Origin: Sphaerolaimus hirsutus | Taxonomy: Eukaryota; Nematoda; Chromadorea; Monhysterida; Sphaerolaimidae | Direction of reading: 5' to 3' | DNA length: 64,000 nucleotides | NCBI GenBank assembly: GCA_964036195.1 | Contig: OZ038450.1 | Span: 23,589,208-23,653,207 of the forward strand | Shown: positions 21,131 through 33,059 of the stretch, one piece after another | How positions within the stretch are numbered: position 1 is the first letter of the stretch | Layout: each line of letters begins with the position of its first letter | Made by a program: the position numbers and the translations under genes | The notes under the pieces: model-generated | The model's database searches: none | Seen by the model: only the letters and a program-made list of their open reading frames with translations | Told to the model about the DNA's origin: nothing

Positions 21131-21194
21131 GGGGGGGGGGGGCCTACACAGATCGACGTCACACAAAATCATCTACTCCCCTCCCCCCCTAGGA

Positions 21195-21340
21195 CCCGGC
21201 CGTAATGTAAAACCGGCCGGAATGTTGCCCGGCCGGAATGTAGCATCCCCTACATTACGGCCAGGCTTTCATTACGGCCGGGTGGGCATACATTACGGCC
21301 AGGCTTTCATTACGGCCGGGTTTTCATTACGGCCGCTACA
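21195..21340. repeat. CATTACGGCCGGG repeat cluster
   Basis: Seven or so copies of a CATTACGGCC core in both orientations (GGCCGGAATGT on the left, TACATTACGGCCAGGCTTT on the right). It looks like the subterminal zone of yet another DNA element. A GC-only hairpin (runs of G around 21480, C around 21497) follows. From 21520 to 22009 I see nothing recognisable. Confidence 0.5.
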
Positions 21341-22009
21341 CCCTCTATTGGTTTACAGGGGCCGATCCGCTGAAAATGGGGACGAAATTGCGCGCTTGCG
21401 CGCAAAATTTTTAAGAAACACTGGCAAATATATAGGAAAAGTTGCATTTTCCGGGACTTTTTGAGTCTCACCCCGGGAAGGGGGGGGGGGCTGCAGCCCC
21501 CCCCGCCCCCCCCTGGATACGTCCTTGACTTTATCCAATATGAGAGGAATTCAGAGTTGCGATCAGTGTGACTCAAGGGACAAGAAAACCTAGTGACAAG
21601 TGAACTTGTTACTGAAAAAAATCGCCAGTTATTTACATGCAGTCACTTGTCATTTGTCACTTGATATACCAGTTATAACTTTACCACCTTAGGCTTTTCT
21701 ATACACTAGTCCACTAGCTCGGGAACTATGCCCTGGATGCCAAGGCGACCCAGTTTAGAATATCATCCGAACAGCAGAAAATGCGATTACGATAGCACCA
21801 ACACCACATCTATCCGAAAACCAAACACCACATGCACCGGAACAAGGATCGTATTCCACACCTTGTCGAGTGACAAGAGAAGTTGCAAGTAACAGAAATT
21901 TCACAGTCGTGAATAAAGATTTGATGTTGCTTTACTTATGATGTTTTCTTTGAATTCCCTAGTCAGTCGTCAACATCTGCTGTAATGTCTGTTTTTGTAT
22001 TGTAATTAG

Positions 22010-23087
22010 TTTGGGGGTTTCCCGGGTTCTGGCGCATTGCCAGCGCTACCCGGGGTTCGCTTTGTAGGGATGATTCTTTGTAACAAGTAATTAGTGTCCT
22101 ACTGTTTATTTTAGGGTTAATTAAGCCAATTAAAAGTTTCCACCAGTTTCAGTTGACTTTCTTTATTTAGAGAGAACTCGTAAGTTATATTTTATGGTCA
22201 ACTGAATGAATACAAAACATTTCCGGGATTATAGGGGTATAAGAGTTTCTATGTGTCGACAATTACAAAATACAAACAAAACCACATTACCATTCTTTTA
22301 CCTGTGTGTGCAGTGCAAACGCCGGCAATCGAGTAGAAAGGTTGTGAGAGATAAAAGAAAGTTGGGTGAAGTCCCGAAGGACCGCACCCTGAATCAAGAC
22401 AGCTAATGATGCATCCTCGGGGCCATGATCTTGTTAGTGCACTTTTGGCCTGTTGAAATTCTTAAATTTAGACTGCCAATTGATTGCTGTTTCCACTGCA
22501 CACACCCCTTTTATGCACAATTATTGGGGGGGAGGCAACTTCATGTATGTGTGTCATTTTACAGCGGTAGAAATTCATGATGCGACCAAAGCGATTAAAA
22601 TTAGATGGCATCATGCAAACTGCATCCCCCAAGTGTCAAAATAGTAACTTTTACAATGCAGTTTATAGTGTAGTTTCCATGATGCCCGATTACATTCCCC
22701 CCCATCTTATATTTACGTTGTAGTAAATGTGATTTGCCGACACACTTCGCGTGCCGCGCCGCGTCATCTCATCGACGATCTAGAGTTTTTGGGCGGCGGT
22801 GCGTACACGCGTAGTGCGTCGGCGAACAAAAATGGGTTGCCGTCGCAGCGGCAGGTTTTATAAAAGTGTGAATTCGCTGCGGCGGCGGCTGGGGTCGTTG
22901 TCGCGCACGCGGCGGCGACATTTTCCATGCGGCGCTGCCGATTCCGGGTCGGCAGCGCTCTTGATTAATTGCCCCAGCCGCTTCCGCAGCGGCAATGTTA
23001 GAGGGGTGTCAACTCTAGCAGTTAGAGTTGACACAAATCAAAAATTGGTGTGGCACTGGCGCCGGCGCCATGGCGTGCCCCCTTACA
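22010..23087. repeat. 1078-bp dispersed repeat, copy 1
   Basis: Identical by eye to 36288-37365 at a constant offset of 14278 bases. Starts TTTGGGGGTTTCCCGGG, immediately followed by a strong hairpin (CCCGGGTTCTGGCGC... GCGCTACCCGGGG), and ends GGCGCCATGGCGTGCCCCCT-TACA. The three short ORFs (66, 63 and about 100 residues) are the same in both copies and have no recognised family. An internal GTGTCAACTCTAGCAG/TTAGAGTTGACAC pair forms another hairpin. No clear target duplication or terminal inverted repeat, so the element class is unknown. Confidence 0.85.
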
Positions 23088-24560
23088 TTCACCACCTCTA
23101 GCCACTCTGGCGGCCTCGCACAGACCTTGATTCAATCAAACAATAATCCAAAAAGTACAACAATAACTGGATGTGTAAGCCTTCAAAGTGAGCATTTTTT
23201 GAAGCTCAATCTTGCTTGTTAGCGCCATTTTGGCTTGATAAAGTTTGAAAGCTTTTGGTGGTTTTCACATCCTGGTATCAATAAGCAAGTGTGTTTACAT
23301 TGTCATATCTAGTTTACATCCATGAATGTGGTTACAGGAAGTATAAATTATCAATCAATTGTCTAGGTGTGTCTGGGTTATACGCAATATTACAATAATT
23401 TCGTATCTGTTATTTTATATAAATGTGAACAAGCTAATGTATCATCCACAATATGGGTAGCCACAGTGTCCTTGATATACCATAGTCCCGATGCAATGCT
23501 GTCTGGTTGGGCAGCCCACGTGTGCTTGGCGTCCACAGTTGATTAGTCCCATGCATGGTCAGGGGTCAATGGTGACGCTTTGTCCAATGTGCCATCAATG
23601 TCTCATAGCAAGAGTGGTGTTGTTGTCCCAGAGTGGCGTTGTTTGCCATTCCGTGTCACTGTCGTTAGCTTGAGCTCGTCACTTGTAATGTCGTTGGCAT
23701 TCATTCATTGGGTGGCGTGGAGGTTGTAGTGCAGGCCATTCATGGTGGAGCCATTGAGCCAGTTGAGTGTCATAGCGGGTGGTCAGTCTAGCAGTGAGCG
23801 GTGCCCATATCATTGTTGTTGGTAGTTTGGGTGTTGTTGTGCTGCATCGGGTTGCATATCCGGCTGCACAGGGTCCATTGGATACTGAGTTACCATCAGC
23901 TGCGCATTCCTCAATCGGACATTGGCTGCCATTATGTGGGTAGTTGTGTAAATAGTGATACAATAATACAAGGCACATTTTTTGCATAGAAAGGGATGGG
24001 TGGAGAAGACTTTGAAGCTTCAAACAACTCGTATTTCTTAAAACTTATGTCCAACCCTTTCTATACATTGACAGTTCACACATATATATACTCATTACAA
24101 AATTTCTTATCAGAATAGAACATTAGGATACAGACCCTTTTACATGGTAATCTCTAAGTTAAATTCATGTACACAGTTACAAGCGTGTTGGGTTCTGTAT
24201 CCTCTTTAATCGAATTGTCATCAAATTTACACGAAAGCGCGTTACATCAAATTTATACAAATTTAAATGGCACCACCGAGAGGTATTACAGTACTACTAG
24301 ATAAATTGCTGGTACAAGCGAAAATGGTTCATGAAGCATGTGGAAGCTGCAAGCTTCCAAATGCTTCATGCGACGTTACAAAAAGTCTAGGTGAAGTGTT
24401 TGTACGGTTGGTGCTGAACACTTCAAAATCATGTGTCATGCATGCAGAGTTGTTAAAAGTACTGAATTTCTTTAAGTAAATAAGGGTGAACTCACGACTT
24501 GAGTATCCATATTTAGCAAGAAACCAAAATATGTTCCACAACTGTGCATGCGCACATTCA
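23088..24560. other. Gene-free stretch
   Basis: No supported gene. Around 24440 there is GCAGAGTTGTTAAAAGTACTG, the tip of the CAGAGTTG hAT-like family, preceded by CATGTGGAAGCTGCAAGCTTCC palindromic sequence. An ORF at 24267-24479 lies across these repeats and has no recognisable family. The minus-strand ORF at 23679-24023 is also unrecognised. Confidence 0.4.
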
Positions 24561-24590
24561 CCCCAATTTTGCCATGTTGGGTGTTTCGGG

Positions 24591-24650
24591 GTTTTTTTAT
24601 GTTTATTTTTTTTATATATTTTTTTTTTGTTTTTTTTTTTTTGTATTATT
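24591..24650 (-). other. A-rich tract downstream of the Gag-like ORF
   Basis: On the plus strand a T-rich run with blocks of 8-15 T. On the minus strand this is an interrupted poly(A), some 415 bases after the stop codon of the Gag-like ORF at 25066. It could be the tail of a retroposed transcript or simple sequence; no duplication was checked that would decide. Confidence 0.35.
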
Positions 24651-25065
24651 ATATACCATATTTCTTTTAATGGTAGAGCATCAATTCAAACCAAACAAAA
24701 AAGTGTAAACAATGTTAAATCAAAATTTTACCACTACAAATGTTCTCACCCTACATTTCTTTTAATATTTCTGTGTTTTGGCACTCTTCCAACATAATTT
24801 TTACCTGCCTTTCTATTAAAAGAAGTATGGTATATAAATTTTTTATTGTTTTATATAGGTAGGTCACGCATGTTTTGCACAACATGTGTCTTTCCACACT
24901 ATCTCGGCATGAAAAGTCTCCCAGTATTTGTTTGCAAACACCTTGACTTTTCATGCTTACTATAGCTCTCCAACTTTTGCGCCAAAAAAAACAACGAAAT
25001 GCTGTGTGAGTTATGCAGACACTAATACCATCACCACAATAATCCGACACCAGTTGTTTTTATAT

Positions 25066-26661
25066 TTACATTTCTTCCCCTGAGTCAGCCTCCAGAATCA
25101 ATCCGGAGTTTGCCTCTTTCAGCATAGCCAGTAGTGCCGGTAGATCATTCTTCTGCACCGTCATACTGCATTGGTCAGTATCCTGGTTGGGTTCCATGCC
25201 TGGTCCGGCTTTGGTGTCCGCGCATTGGGTTACCATTCTCACCATTCGTGGTTTCTGCATGGCGGTTGTTCCAGCCTGCTCTGATGGGTATTCCCTGTGT
25301 TTCTCTAGTTTTCGTGTGTCCACGTTCTGTGCTTTTTCTCTGAGTTTAAATGCCCAATTAGACTGTCTCCTGTCCCGGCACCTTCTGACTTGCGCATTAG
25401 TTGGTTCTGTTGGTTTGGCTGCAGGCAATTTGATATGGCCAAGGTAATTCACCTGGTGTGTGGGTAATCGCCATTCATGGACCGGTTCCTCATCCACTTT
25501 GGTGTTCTCAGTTGGTAATGTCGGCCTGATCGTATTCACCTGCGTCCTACCTGTGTTCCATGCAATGTTGGCATTTCGCATGCATAAAGCACTTTCCTGC
25601 AACTTTTCCAACAAAATCATGAGCAACTGGAAGTCGTCTGGGGGTTGTAAGCACTGCAAGTGCACCAATGTGGTTAGTTCGGGGTTCATTGAACAGAAAA
25701 CCTTTTCCCCAGTTTGATGAGCAATTTTAGCTGGCGGGTCAGTTGGGTTTAGTGCGCGGACCAGGCGGTGTATGTGCGTGGCGTACCTCGTGATTGGCAA
25801 GTTGTTTTGTCTGGCTGAGTCGAGTTCACTGCGCATTAATGATTGCTTCATCGCTGTGTCGAAGCGCCTACTCATTGCTTTGCAGAGCTCAGGCCAGTCA
25901 CAGCGGATTAGTGAGCTAAGTTCCTCGTAGCAGTGTAGTGCTAGGCCTGTCAAGAAAGAAGGTAGCAGATCACATTTCTCTTGGTCGTTCAGATCCAAAG
26001 AATCCGTCATAGTGGTGTAGTTCTCGAGAAACATGCGCCAGCTCTGATCTGCTTCTCCACTGAAAAAGTTGACCCGACGTTGCAGAGCAGCCGAGCGCAT
26101 TTTCCAACACATGCTGCTTACAGCATTTTTCCGTGGGTCGGATCTTGCCGGGATGTTTGCGGCAGCCAGTGTGCCGGTGCGCACTGCCCGCTGGGTTCGG
26201 ATTTCATCCACCAGACCTGCAATACTTTCTGATATTGTGTGGTTTTCAGTGCTGGGTGACAGCATCGCTTGGACTGGTGCCAACAGCAATCTGCCATTTC
26301 GGTGCCTGCCAGCATTGAAGTCATTTGAGGGCTGGCTTGCAGGAGTCTGCAACATGTCGCGTGCCAAGCGAGTCGCCGCAGCCGTGGCAATGCGTCCTTG
26401 AATCTCGATGGACTTCAGCAGGGTGTCAATCTTGAGTGCTGCTAGTATCTGTCTTAGTTCTTGACGCGGTTCATCTCCCATTGACACATTAGCCAGGAAT
26501 AAAAGCAACGTGTTGTAAGCTACTTGTAACGGACGCAGGTGTCGCACCGGGTCCTGCTTAGCCTTGACGATAAGCTCCATCGCTGCCAGTTCCTGTTTGT
26601 CTTCTAAGACTGGGCTGCTTCCAGCTGAGTTTGCCAGTGCCGTTGTGTTGTTGTGCGACAT
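25066..26661 (-). CDS. Gag-like protein of an LTR retrotransposon, intact ORF
   Basis: 531 codons, starting MSHNNTTALANSAGS. Residues about 195-340 look like a retrotransposon Gag (capsid) domain: FFSGEADQSWRMFLENYTTM, then DL...EKCDLLPSFLTGLA, ..CYEELSSLI and RFD....QSLMRSELDSARQ, the pattern of Ty3-type capsid helices. The N-terminal 190 residues are Ala/Leu/Arg-rich with a heptad-like stretch. The C-terminal 130 residues are basic and polar; no CCHC zinc knuckle is visible. Protease, RT and integrase frames are not found on the minus strand within 400 bp downstream, and no flanking LTR pair was recognised. It may be a fragment of an element whose pol is lost, a gag-only element, or a domesticated Gag. 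An intact frame of this length in such decayed surroundings suggests youth or selection. Confidence 0.72.
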   Translation of the reverse strand: MSHNNTTALANSAGSSPVLEDKQELAAMELIVKAKQDPVRHLRPLQVAYNTLLLFLANVSMGDEPRQELRQILAALKIDTLLKSIEIQGRIATAAATRLARDMLQTPASQPSNDFNAGRHRNGRLLLAPVQAMLSPSTENHTISESIAGLVDEIRTQRAVRTGTLAAANIPARSDPRKNAVSSMCWKMRSAALQRRVNFFSGEADQSWRMFLENYTTMTDSLDLNDQEKCDLLPSFLTGLALHCYEELSSLIRCDWPELCKAMSRRFDTAMKQSLMRSELDSARQNNLPITRYATHIHRLVRALNPTDPPAKIAHQTGEKVFCSMNPELTTLVHLQCLQPPDDFQLLMILLEKLQESALCMRNANIAWNTGRTQVNTIRPTLPTENTKVDEEPVHEWRLPTHQVNYLGHIKLPAAKPTEPTNAQVRRCRDRRQSNWAFKLREKAQNVDTRKLEKHREYPSEQAGTTAMQKPRMVRMVTQCADTKAGPGMEPNQDTDQCSMTVQKNDLPALLAMLKEANSGLILEADSGEEM

Positions 26662-29600
26662 TGCGGGATGCTCGGTCGGCCATGTGCTCGATGAAAATTA
26701 TTTAAATAAATCAGAATGAATAAAAAGTTTCCAGTAATTTGTTTAGTTTAGTAATTTCCTGGGTTACAAAGTGCAATTGGTTGATTTGTCAGATGTAAAA
26801 CGTAAAAATGCTACCTAATATGGAAAGATGGAACAAAATGAGGTCCAAAATCAGGTGTCAGTCATGAATAGAAGGGAATTCGTAATATAAAATGTGGTGG
26901 TAAAATTTAAAAGGAATACGTTACATACCCCCTCCCCCCTCCAGGGTTGAACACTGGCCCAGGGTTCAGGAGTAAGGCATTGGGATGAGTGAACTCACCT
27001 ATTCAAAACATGGCACTTGAATGAGGGTTTACAAAAAAAAAATTTTACGCGGTGGGTGCAGAGAAATTAAACTCAGTGTTGGAAATTTTCTATTTTGAGA
27101 ATTATAATTTTATTTATGGGTTGATACCCTACACTTACAGAAACTTAAGTTTTTGTTGGATAAACGAATGCAAAAAAAATGCAGAATGAAATATGATATG
27201 CAAATATTAAGCGAGCACATCAGCGCACCTGGCATTGAATGGTGAAGGGGTACACTTTGTGCCCTAAAAGTGCTCGGTTACTGCATTTACCTTCATATAA
27301 AACTTTAGAGAGCAGATTTTTTGAATCTATTTATTTGGTCAGCTAAAATGACAGGGGCATTCCATGTCACCTTTTAGCTGGTTTTCATGGTCAAATACTT
27401 TTCAAAAGTGGCTAATTCAGGACTGCTTTTCATCAGAATTGAAGTCCGCTCATTTCTATATTTGACGAGGTTGTGAAAACATCCATGATATTTCACATCC
27501 TAATCTTCAACACTCACTTATGAAAAATTGGTAAAATGCTATTGGCACATTGTAGGGCGCAGAGTGACCTATTGTAGGGCAATCAGCAAGGGCGCAGAGT
27601 GACCTATTGTAGGACAATCGGCAGGGTTCCACCCCCTCTTAGCCAAAATCATTTCCTACTTTTTCATTGTTCAGTCATTTGTCCGCCATTACGGGGTTTC
27701 TGGTGAACGCGCTGTCAAGCGGGGCAGCACCCCCATTCCAGGGTTCTGCACTACATGTCAATACCGAACTGTCTATGGAAGTGAGTCATTTCCTGGGATT
27801 AGGACTTTGTCACCATATACAGAGCACACATATCCCAACTGAAACGAAAAGCATCTTTAATGCATCAGCCGCCCACAGTGTGGTCGTGTCCTGTTGGATG
27901 CGTTTCTGGGTTCAGGTGTTCACCGACCCAGCTACTTCCATGCCGAGGGCTTGCGCAACCGGAGCAACTCCTTGCAGCTGGCTGTGTGCTCCTGGGCCTA
28001 CTGCTTGGTGTGATCGTGCATAATCTGTGGCAATAGCAGAATGGGGCGCATGTGAAGCTGGTAGTTTGCAGGGTTCCACTTCCACAATTAACCTTCACCT
28101 TTTTAAATTCAGCTGAGGCTGGAATGGAAGTATTTATTTTATAAAATTATAAATGTATACACCCATATGCATATGTTTTGACATAAGTATATGTGTATAC
28201 ATGCACAAATAAAATATTTTGACATACTTTGATTGACAAAATGGCTGTGAATGTCACATCAGTGAACTAGTATAACATACACATATACATGTATGTATGT
28301 TGTATGTATGTATCATATGTATAAAACATGTCTGTGTATGTATGAATACACATGTCGGTTTCCAAATAGCCTATATGTCTACATAACATATGTATGCATA
28401 TTACATACAGGCATTTAGACGTGGGGACTTTTTATACAGCAAAAGTCACTTCAATAATTCCTTGACTCAGATGGATATTTATATTATTCCACAACGTATG
28501 ACATACACATATATGCAAGTTCAAATAACATACGATTGCTCAAAGAACATAACGTGTCACATGAACTTGTTGTCATATCGCAGAGTCTTGGAGGATTTTC
28601 TGAAATTTGTTCAGAGTTTTGGTTTAGCTTGTTAAGCAAGCTAACAGCTATGAATGTAGTATCCATTAGCATGTATATGGGAAGTACATTAAGTCGAAAG
28701 GGGTTCCTGCTCTGGATGACCAGAATTAACTGCTATGTCCTTGCTTGGGGAAGAAAGTTGGGCTTCTCATAGCGGTGAAAGCTTATTATATAATTGTCAT
28801 GTATAAACATACAAGTTTACACATATCATTCATAAATATAATTTATTTATAAATATATATAATATATATTTATATTTACTCCAACTTCCATTCTCACCTC
28901 AGCTTTGCTTCTATCTCAGGAATTACTCTCTCATTTTTTATGCTAACTCGGGTGCTTTATAATAGTTTGTGCAAAGTACATTAACAGATATGGTTCTTTG
29001 GAGATAGAATAGGGGTCAATCAAACTTCAAGAAGCGTGATCTATTGTTAGTGGTTATTGTAGTAGCAGATAAGCATCAACAAAGCAGAACAAAATGAAGT
29101 AAAATGAGTATTTGGTTTTCCTTTGCACTCTATCCCCAAGGTGCATCGGAGCAACAAGGCAGTTTTTTGGTTGAGGTGTCGAGTCTCGCCCTAATGTCTG
29201 ACTGCCAGTCCAGACAAGCGCGCGTAGTCGCGGGGCAGGGTACATCAATTGATGACGGTCTAATGGCTAGCGGGGCTAGGTTCTCAGAGCGCGTGTGCCT
29301 ATGCTTTGCATCAGAGAACGCCACTGTTCTCGCTTGCGACTAAAACGAGATTGGGGTGAAGCAGGACCGGTCGAGTTCGGCACACGTACCATATAGAACC
29401 GTAAACTCAATGATGCAGACTGGTTTCAGACTCTGGGGCTAGTCTGGAGCTCTAAACAATAGGCAGCACCTTGGCTCACCCACAGTCAAAGGAGGCGCCG
29501 CCATGGCTGAGCAGTGCTGGCTCAGCTTTACAACGAGCTTACACATTAGCATACTGCCGCTCTAACATAATAGTTGATTCTAGAACCCCTAGAGCCAATT

Positions 29601-31280
29601 CTCGATAAGAGCTGCTGTTTCCATTTATTGACAGGACCCTGAGGGAGCTAGTGAAACTTCTGGCATATGGTGACTTTGTGGGTAGCTTATAACTTCAAAG
29701 TATGGCATAATGTGACGTAAGTCAGGAGTGAATTGCACCATTTGAAGTTCTAGCTCTCAGAGGGTTTGTTGTATGGCAGAGTAGTCTCACTGGACACTTT
29801 TCTTGTACCTTAGGCAGGGGCAGTACTTCGAAATCCAATAAGCAACTAACTCTGCTTACAACACCATACTTCATAGTTTTCGGAGAGAAAGTTCAGGTCC
29901 ACACAAAGCCGTTTACCATACACACACCAACCACAATATACCTATCTGGCCTAAGTGGACAGCGGTAAGATTGTAGAATAATATGTAGGGAGAACAACTG
30001 AGCGAGCTGGAAATTGCATATGACAAAGTTTACCATATTGTGGGTGAATATAAACAAATGACGTCACAAGGTGTAATTCAGTAGCAAGAGCACAGCACAC
30101 ACAATACGCACACGGAACCCAAAAAGAACCCAAAATTCAAGCCCTCCCCAGCTGACAGTACTGTTCTTTGTTCGGCTTGTTAGAACCCGAGGCGGTGATC
30201 AGTCGCATCTGGCTCGTATCTGGTCTGCCGCTTTCTGGGGGGGTCTGTCTGTATTCTCAGGGGGTTTTGTGCAGAGCGAAATTACATATTGGTTATGTAT
30301 TTCTATTTCCTAGGTTTCACAGGGTGTCCCAGTACTTCTAGGACAGACCCTGATCCCAATACAAACTTGCATGTTAGACACTCATGAAAATACGTTTTAC
30401 TCAGTGTCCCACCACTTGTGGAACGCCCATATTACATGTTTTAAAGTGTTTTGGGTGTTTATTGAGTTACAGCATTGGAAAACACAGTTACAAAGACCCC
30501 AATCAATAAACACTCCCTGTGGTTGCCTTTGTCGAGTCTCACTTTTCCCTGGACCGATCCTCTTTGATCCTTCCCATTTCGCTTCAATTTGGTCCCAGCA
30601 TGCAGGTCGGTTCGCATGCCGCTTGCCAGTCGTGCAGGAGCCCTAGCCCCACAGGTCCCAGCGACAAGCGCCAGGACTAGGGGCCGAAGCTCCTGCGCCA
30701 GGCGGCTAGCAGCGCGATGGCGGCCGAGCGATAAACGACAACAGCCGAAGTAGCTACAGCAGTAGCCACAGCGTCAGTGGCCATCTGCTGCCGAGCGGCG
30801 GCTCACCTGCGACTGAGTGAGCGAGATTGAATATTTATTTGAGCGGTCGCGGCGCCAACTTGACGCGCGGCCGCTGTTCCATTTTAGAGCTTTGGCGCCT
30901 GGCGCCCTGACTTCGCGGTGGGTGGCATGATTTTCAGGGGTACCGTATAACTTTTAATACACCCCCTCTTAGACCAAAACCATTGCAGGGGTTCGCGACT
31001 GGCTAGTTGACAACTCAACTCCTGTCAACCGAATGTCAAATGTTGAAATGATTTCCAATTGACATGAATTCAGTTGACATCCAGCCAGTGCAACCTAATT
31101 TACAAAATCAATTTTGTTTCAGACTGCTAATCTGAAATCATTTCATTTTTTATCTATTTGTATTTTTCGCACTTGGGGGCTTATTCAAGGATATACGGCA
31201 GTCGTAATTTAGTGCTCGACCACCCAAAAATTCGTTCCCCTATGCATTTGTCATGCTGAAATTTCATAGGTATCGTCAGC
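26662..31280. other. Long stretch without a recognisable gene
   Basis: No ORF here resembles a known family. Seen: a two-copy ~42-bp tandem repeat (GGCGCAGAGTGACCTATTGTAGG at about 27555 and 27597); microsatellite-like ATGTATGTAT/ATACATAT sequence from 28140 to 28530 and 28800-28880; GTGTCCCAGTACTTCTAGGACA at 30326, which has the look of a DNA-element tip; a GC-rich island at 30600-30910. The ORF pair at 29104-29343 is unrecognised. Confidence 0.4.
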
Positions 31281-31301
31281 GTCGAGCCACAGCCAGAGTT
31301 G

Positions 31302-31532
31302 TTAAAAGTACCGAACTTTTTGAAAGTATACAAGAATTCAGAATATTTAAGTACTTTTTTTATATTCGATTTCCTCGCTGGTCATTTCGCTAGTAGATGG
31401 TACTTTCACAATGAAATATACCATATCTTGTCTGAATAAACAGCTTCAGACGTGGTTATTTCACTGCAAAAGTGCACCAGCATACCAGCGAAGTTGACGC
31501 TCAGCGCACAGTTTCAGACTTTAACAACTCTG
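31302..31532. mobile_element. Short CAGAGTTG-family hAT-like element
   Basis: Left end CAGAGTTGTTAAAAGTACCG, right end GACTTTAACAACTCTG in the opposite sense. The interior carries an ACCATATCTTGTCTGAATAAA motif, which is shared with the hairpin modules at 33-35.6 kb. No matching 8-bp duplication, so the ends may have drifted. Confidence 0.55.
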
Positions 31533-33059
31533 GCGCGCGCTCTAGCAACTCTGGCGCCTGGCGCCAATGGTTTTGGGCGTTATCGGCGCCATTTTCATGG
31601 CGGTGATCAAGTTTGAGAATATTTCCGGGTGGGAGTTATTCGAGGCGACGTGGCGCGACTGCCACAAACTTCACATTCATTCACGCTTTCAGCGTGACTT
31701 TACTCATCACATCGCGGTCGCGCCGTGTGTTATCGCATTTTCAAGCGCCATTTACCATGGCGCTTATCATTTTCGCATTCGGCCCACAATTGTTGAAATA
31801 AGTGTGGCCGATTTGACATCTCAAAATTCAGAAAATTTGTCTAGATATGGGACCATATTTAGCTTATTTGGTTCTCATATATCTTTCAGTCACTTGTCAA
31901 TTTTTGTTGACAAGGTTCTTCACCGCCCTAAAGTATTTTCGAAAAACACAGTTTCGAGTTGACGTCCCTTTAAATAGGCTGGCAACTTTGACATTTTTAA
32001 CTTTTTGCATTTTTATGAGAGAAAAACGGGTTTGCTCAATCACTGAGTAACGATGGCAAACCCTCTAAAAATGTACCAAAAATAGTTGTTCACCTTTTCA
32101 GAAAAACTGGATTCAAATTCCAAATATTTACTTTGTTTACCTTCTTATTGCCACTCGGCCTATTTATGAAAACCTGGCAAATAGCAAATGGTATTTTTAG
32201 TTGACTCTGGAAAATGTTTCATTTTCCATTTGCCATTTATATTTGCCACGCATTTGCACGTCCCTTTCCAGCGTGCAAATGCACATGAATATTTCTGCGC
32301 GGCGCGTGCAGTTATTTGCACGTGGCCGCGGCGCAGTGTAAATATTTGGCACGCGTGCCAAATGACACTTTATCGGTGCTGAATCAATAAAGCGCCATTC
32401 GTGCGTGTGTAAATATTTACACGCGGTTTCTTGTTTGTTTTTATATTTCCTGTTTAGGTTTGGAAATAGGCCGCAACTTGATTTCAACAATTGTGTCGTT
32501 GCGGCGCCATTTTTCTGGCGCTCGTCTTGTCGCGGCGCTCGGCGCCATTTTCATATTTTGCATTTCCAAGGCGCGAAAGAAATAAAACGCCCCAAAATCC
32601 ATCCCCCAACGCAGGTTTCTATTCCGCGGCGCGGCAGTCGGCGCGGCCGCGCGGCAGTTGGCATTTGGCGCGGCGGCTGCAAACTTCGCCGCTTGCGTCA
32701 GCCGCGGACCGGCTGGTCCGACGTCCGGCTCGCTGGTGCAGTTTGCGTGTGGCGACGTCGGCCGCTAGCTGTCGCCACCTATCGGCGGCATTTATTCCCG
32801 CGCCGCCACAGGTGTGTTGAGTTGGGGAACTCTGCTGGATTCATGGGTTGATTTGGGGAAAGCGAATCTTATTTATTTTATTGTGTTTCATATTTATTGG
32901 TGGCATTTTAGGTAGGTGCAGGCGCCGCGCGTTCAAGGCGCCCATAAGTTTTTACCTATAACGAAATCTACCATATCCCACCTGAATAAAATCCCGAAAT
33001 TCTTTGCTGTCGCATCACGTTATCTTAGGCCGCGATTTTATTTATTTGAATCATTTATG
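31533..33059. other. GC-rich and CG-palindrome-rich gene-free stretch
   Basis: No supported gene. GGCGCC-type palindromes and GCCATTTT motifs recur in 31545-31760 and 32490-32940. The two overlapping ORFs at 32405-32851 are composed of Arg/Ala-rich repeat sequence and match nothing I know. Confidence 0.35.

Noticed and set aside
22206..22406. 66-residue ORF conserved in the copy at 36484
   Set aside because: Conservation reflects near-identity of the whole 1078-bp repeat, noncoding parts included, so it gives no evidence for coding.
24751..25050. 99-residue ORF downstream of the Gag-like gene as a pol remnant
   Set aside because: No protease, RT or integrase motif is visible in it; composition is Cys/Phe-rich as in random AT-rich sequence.
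29104..29343. 79-residue ORF (+) and 64-residue ORF (-) as a coding exon
   Set aside because: Both strands are open over the same stretch, neither shows recognisable motifs, and no good splice sites were seen.
32405..32851. 148- and 109-residue overlapping ORFs
   Set aside because: GC-rich, Arg/Ala-biased translations in two frames of the same stretch with no family resemblance or splice context.
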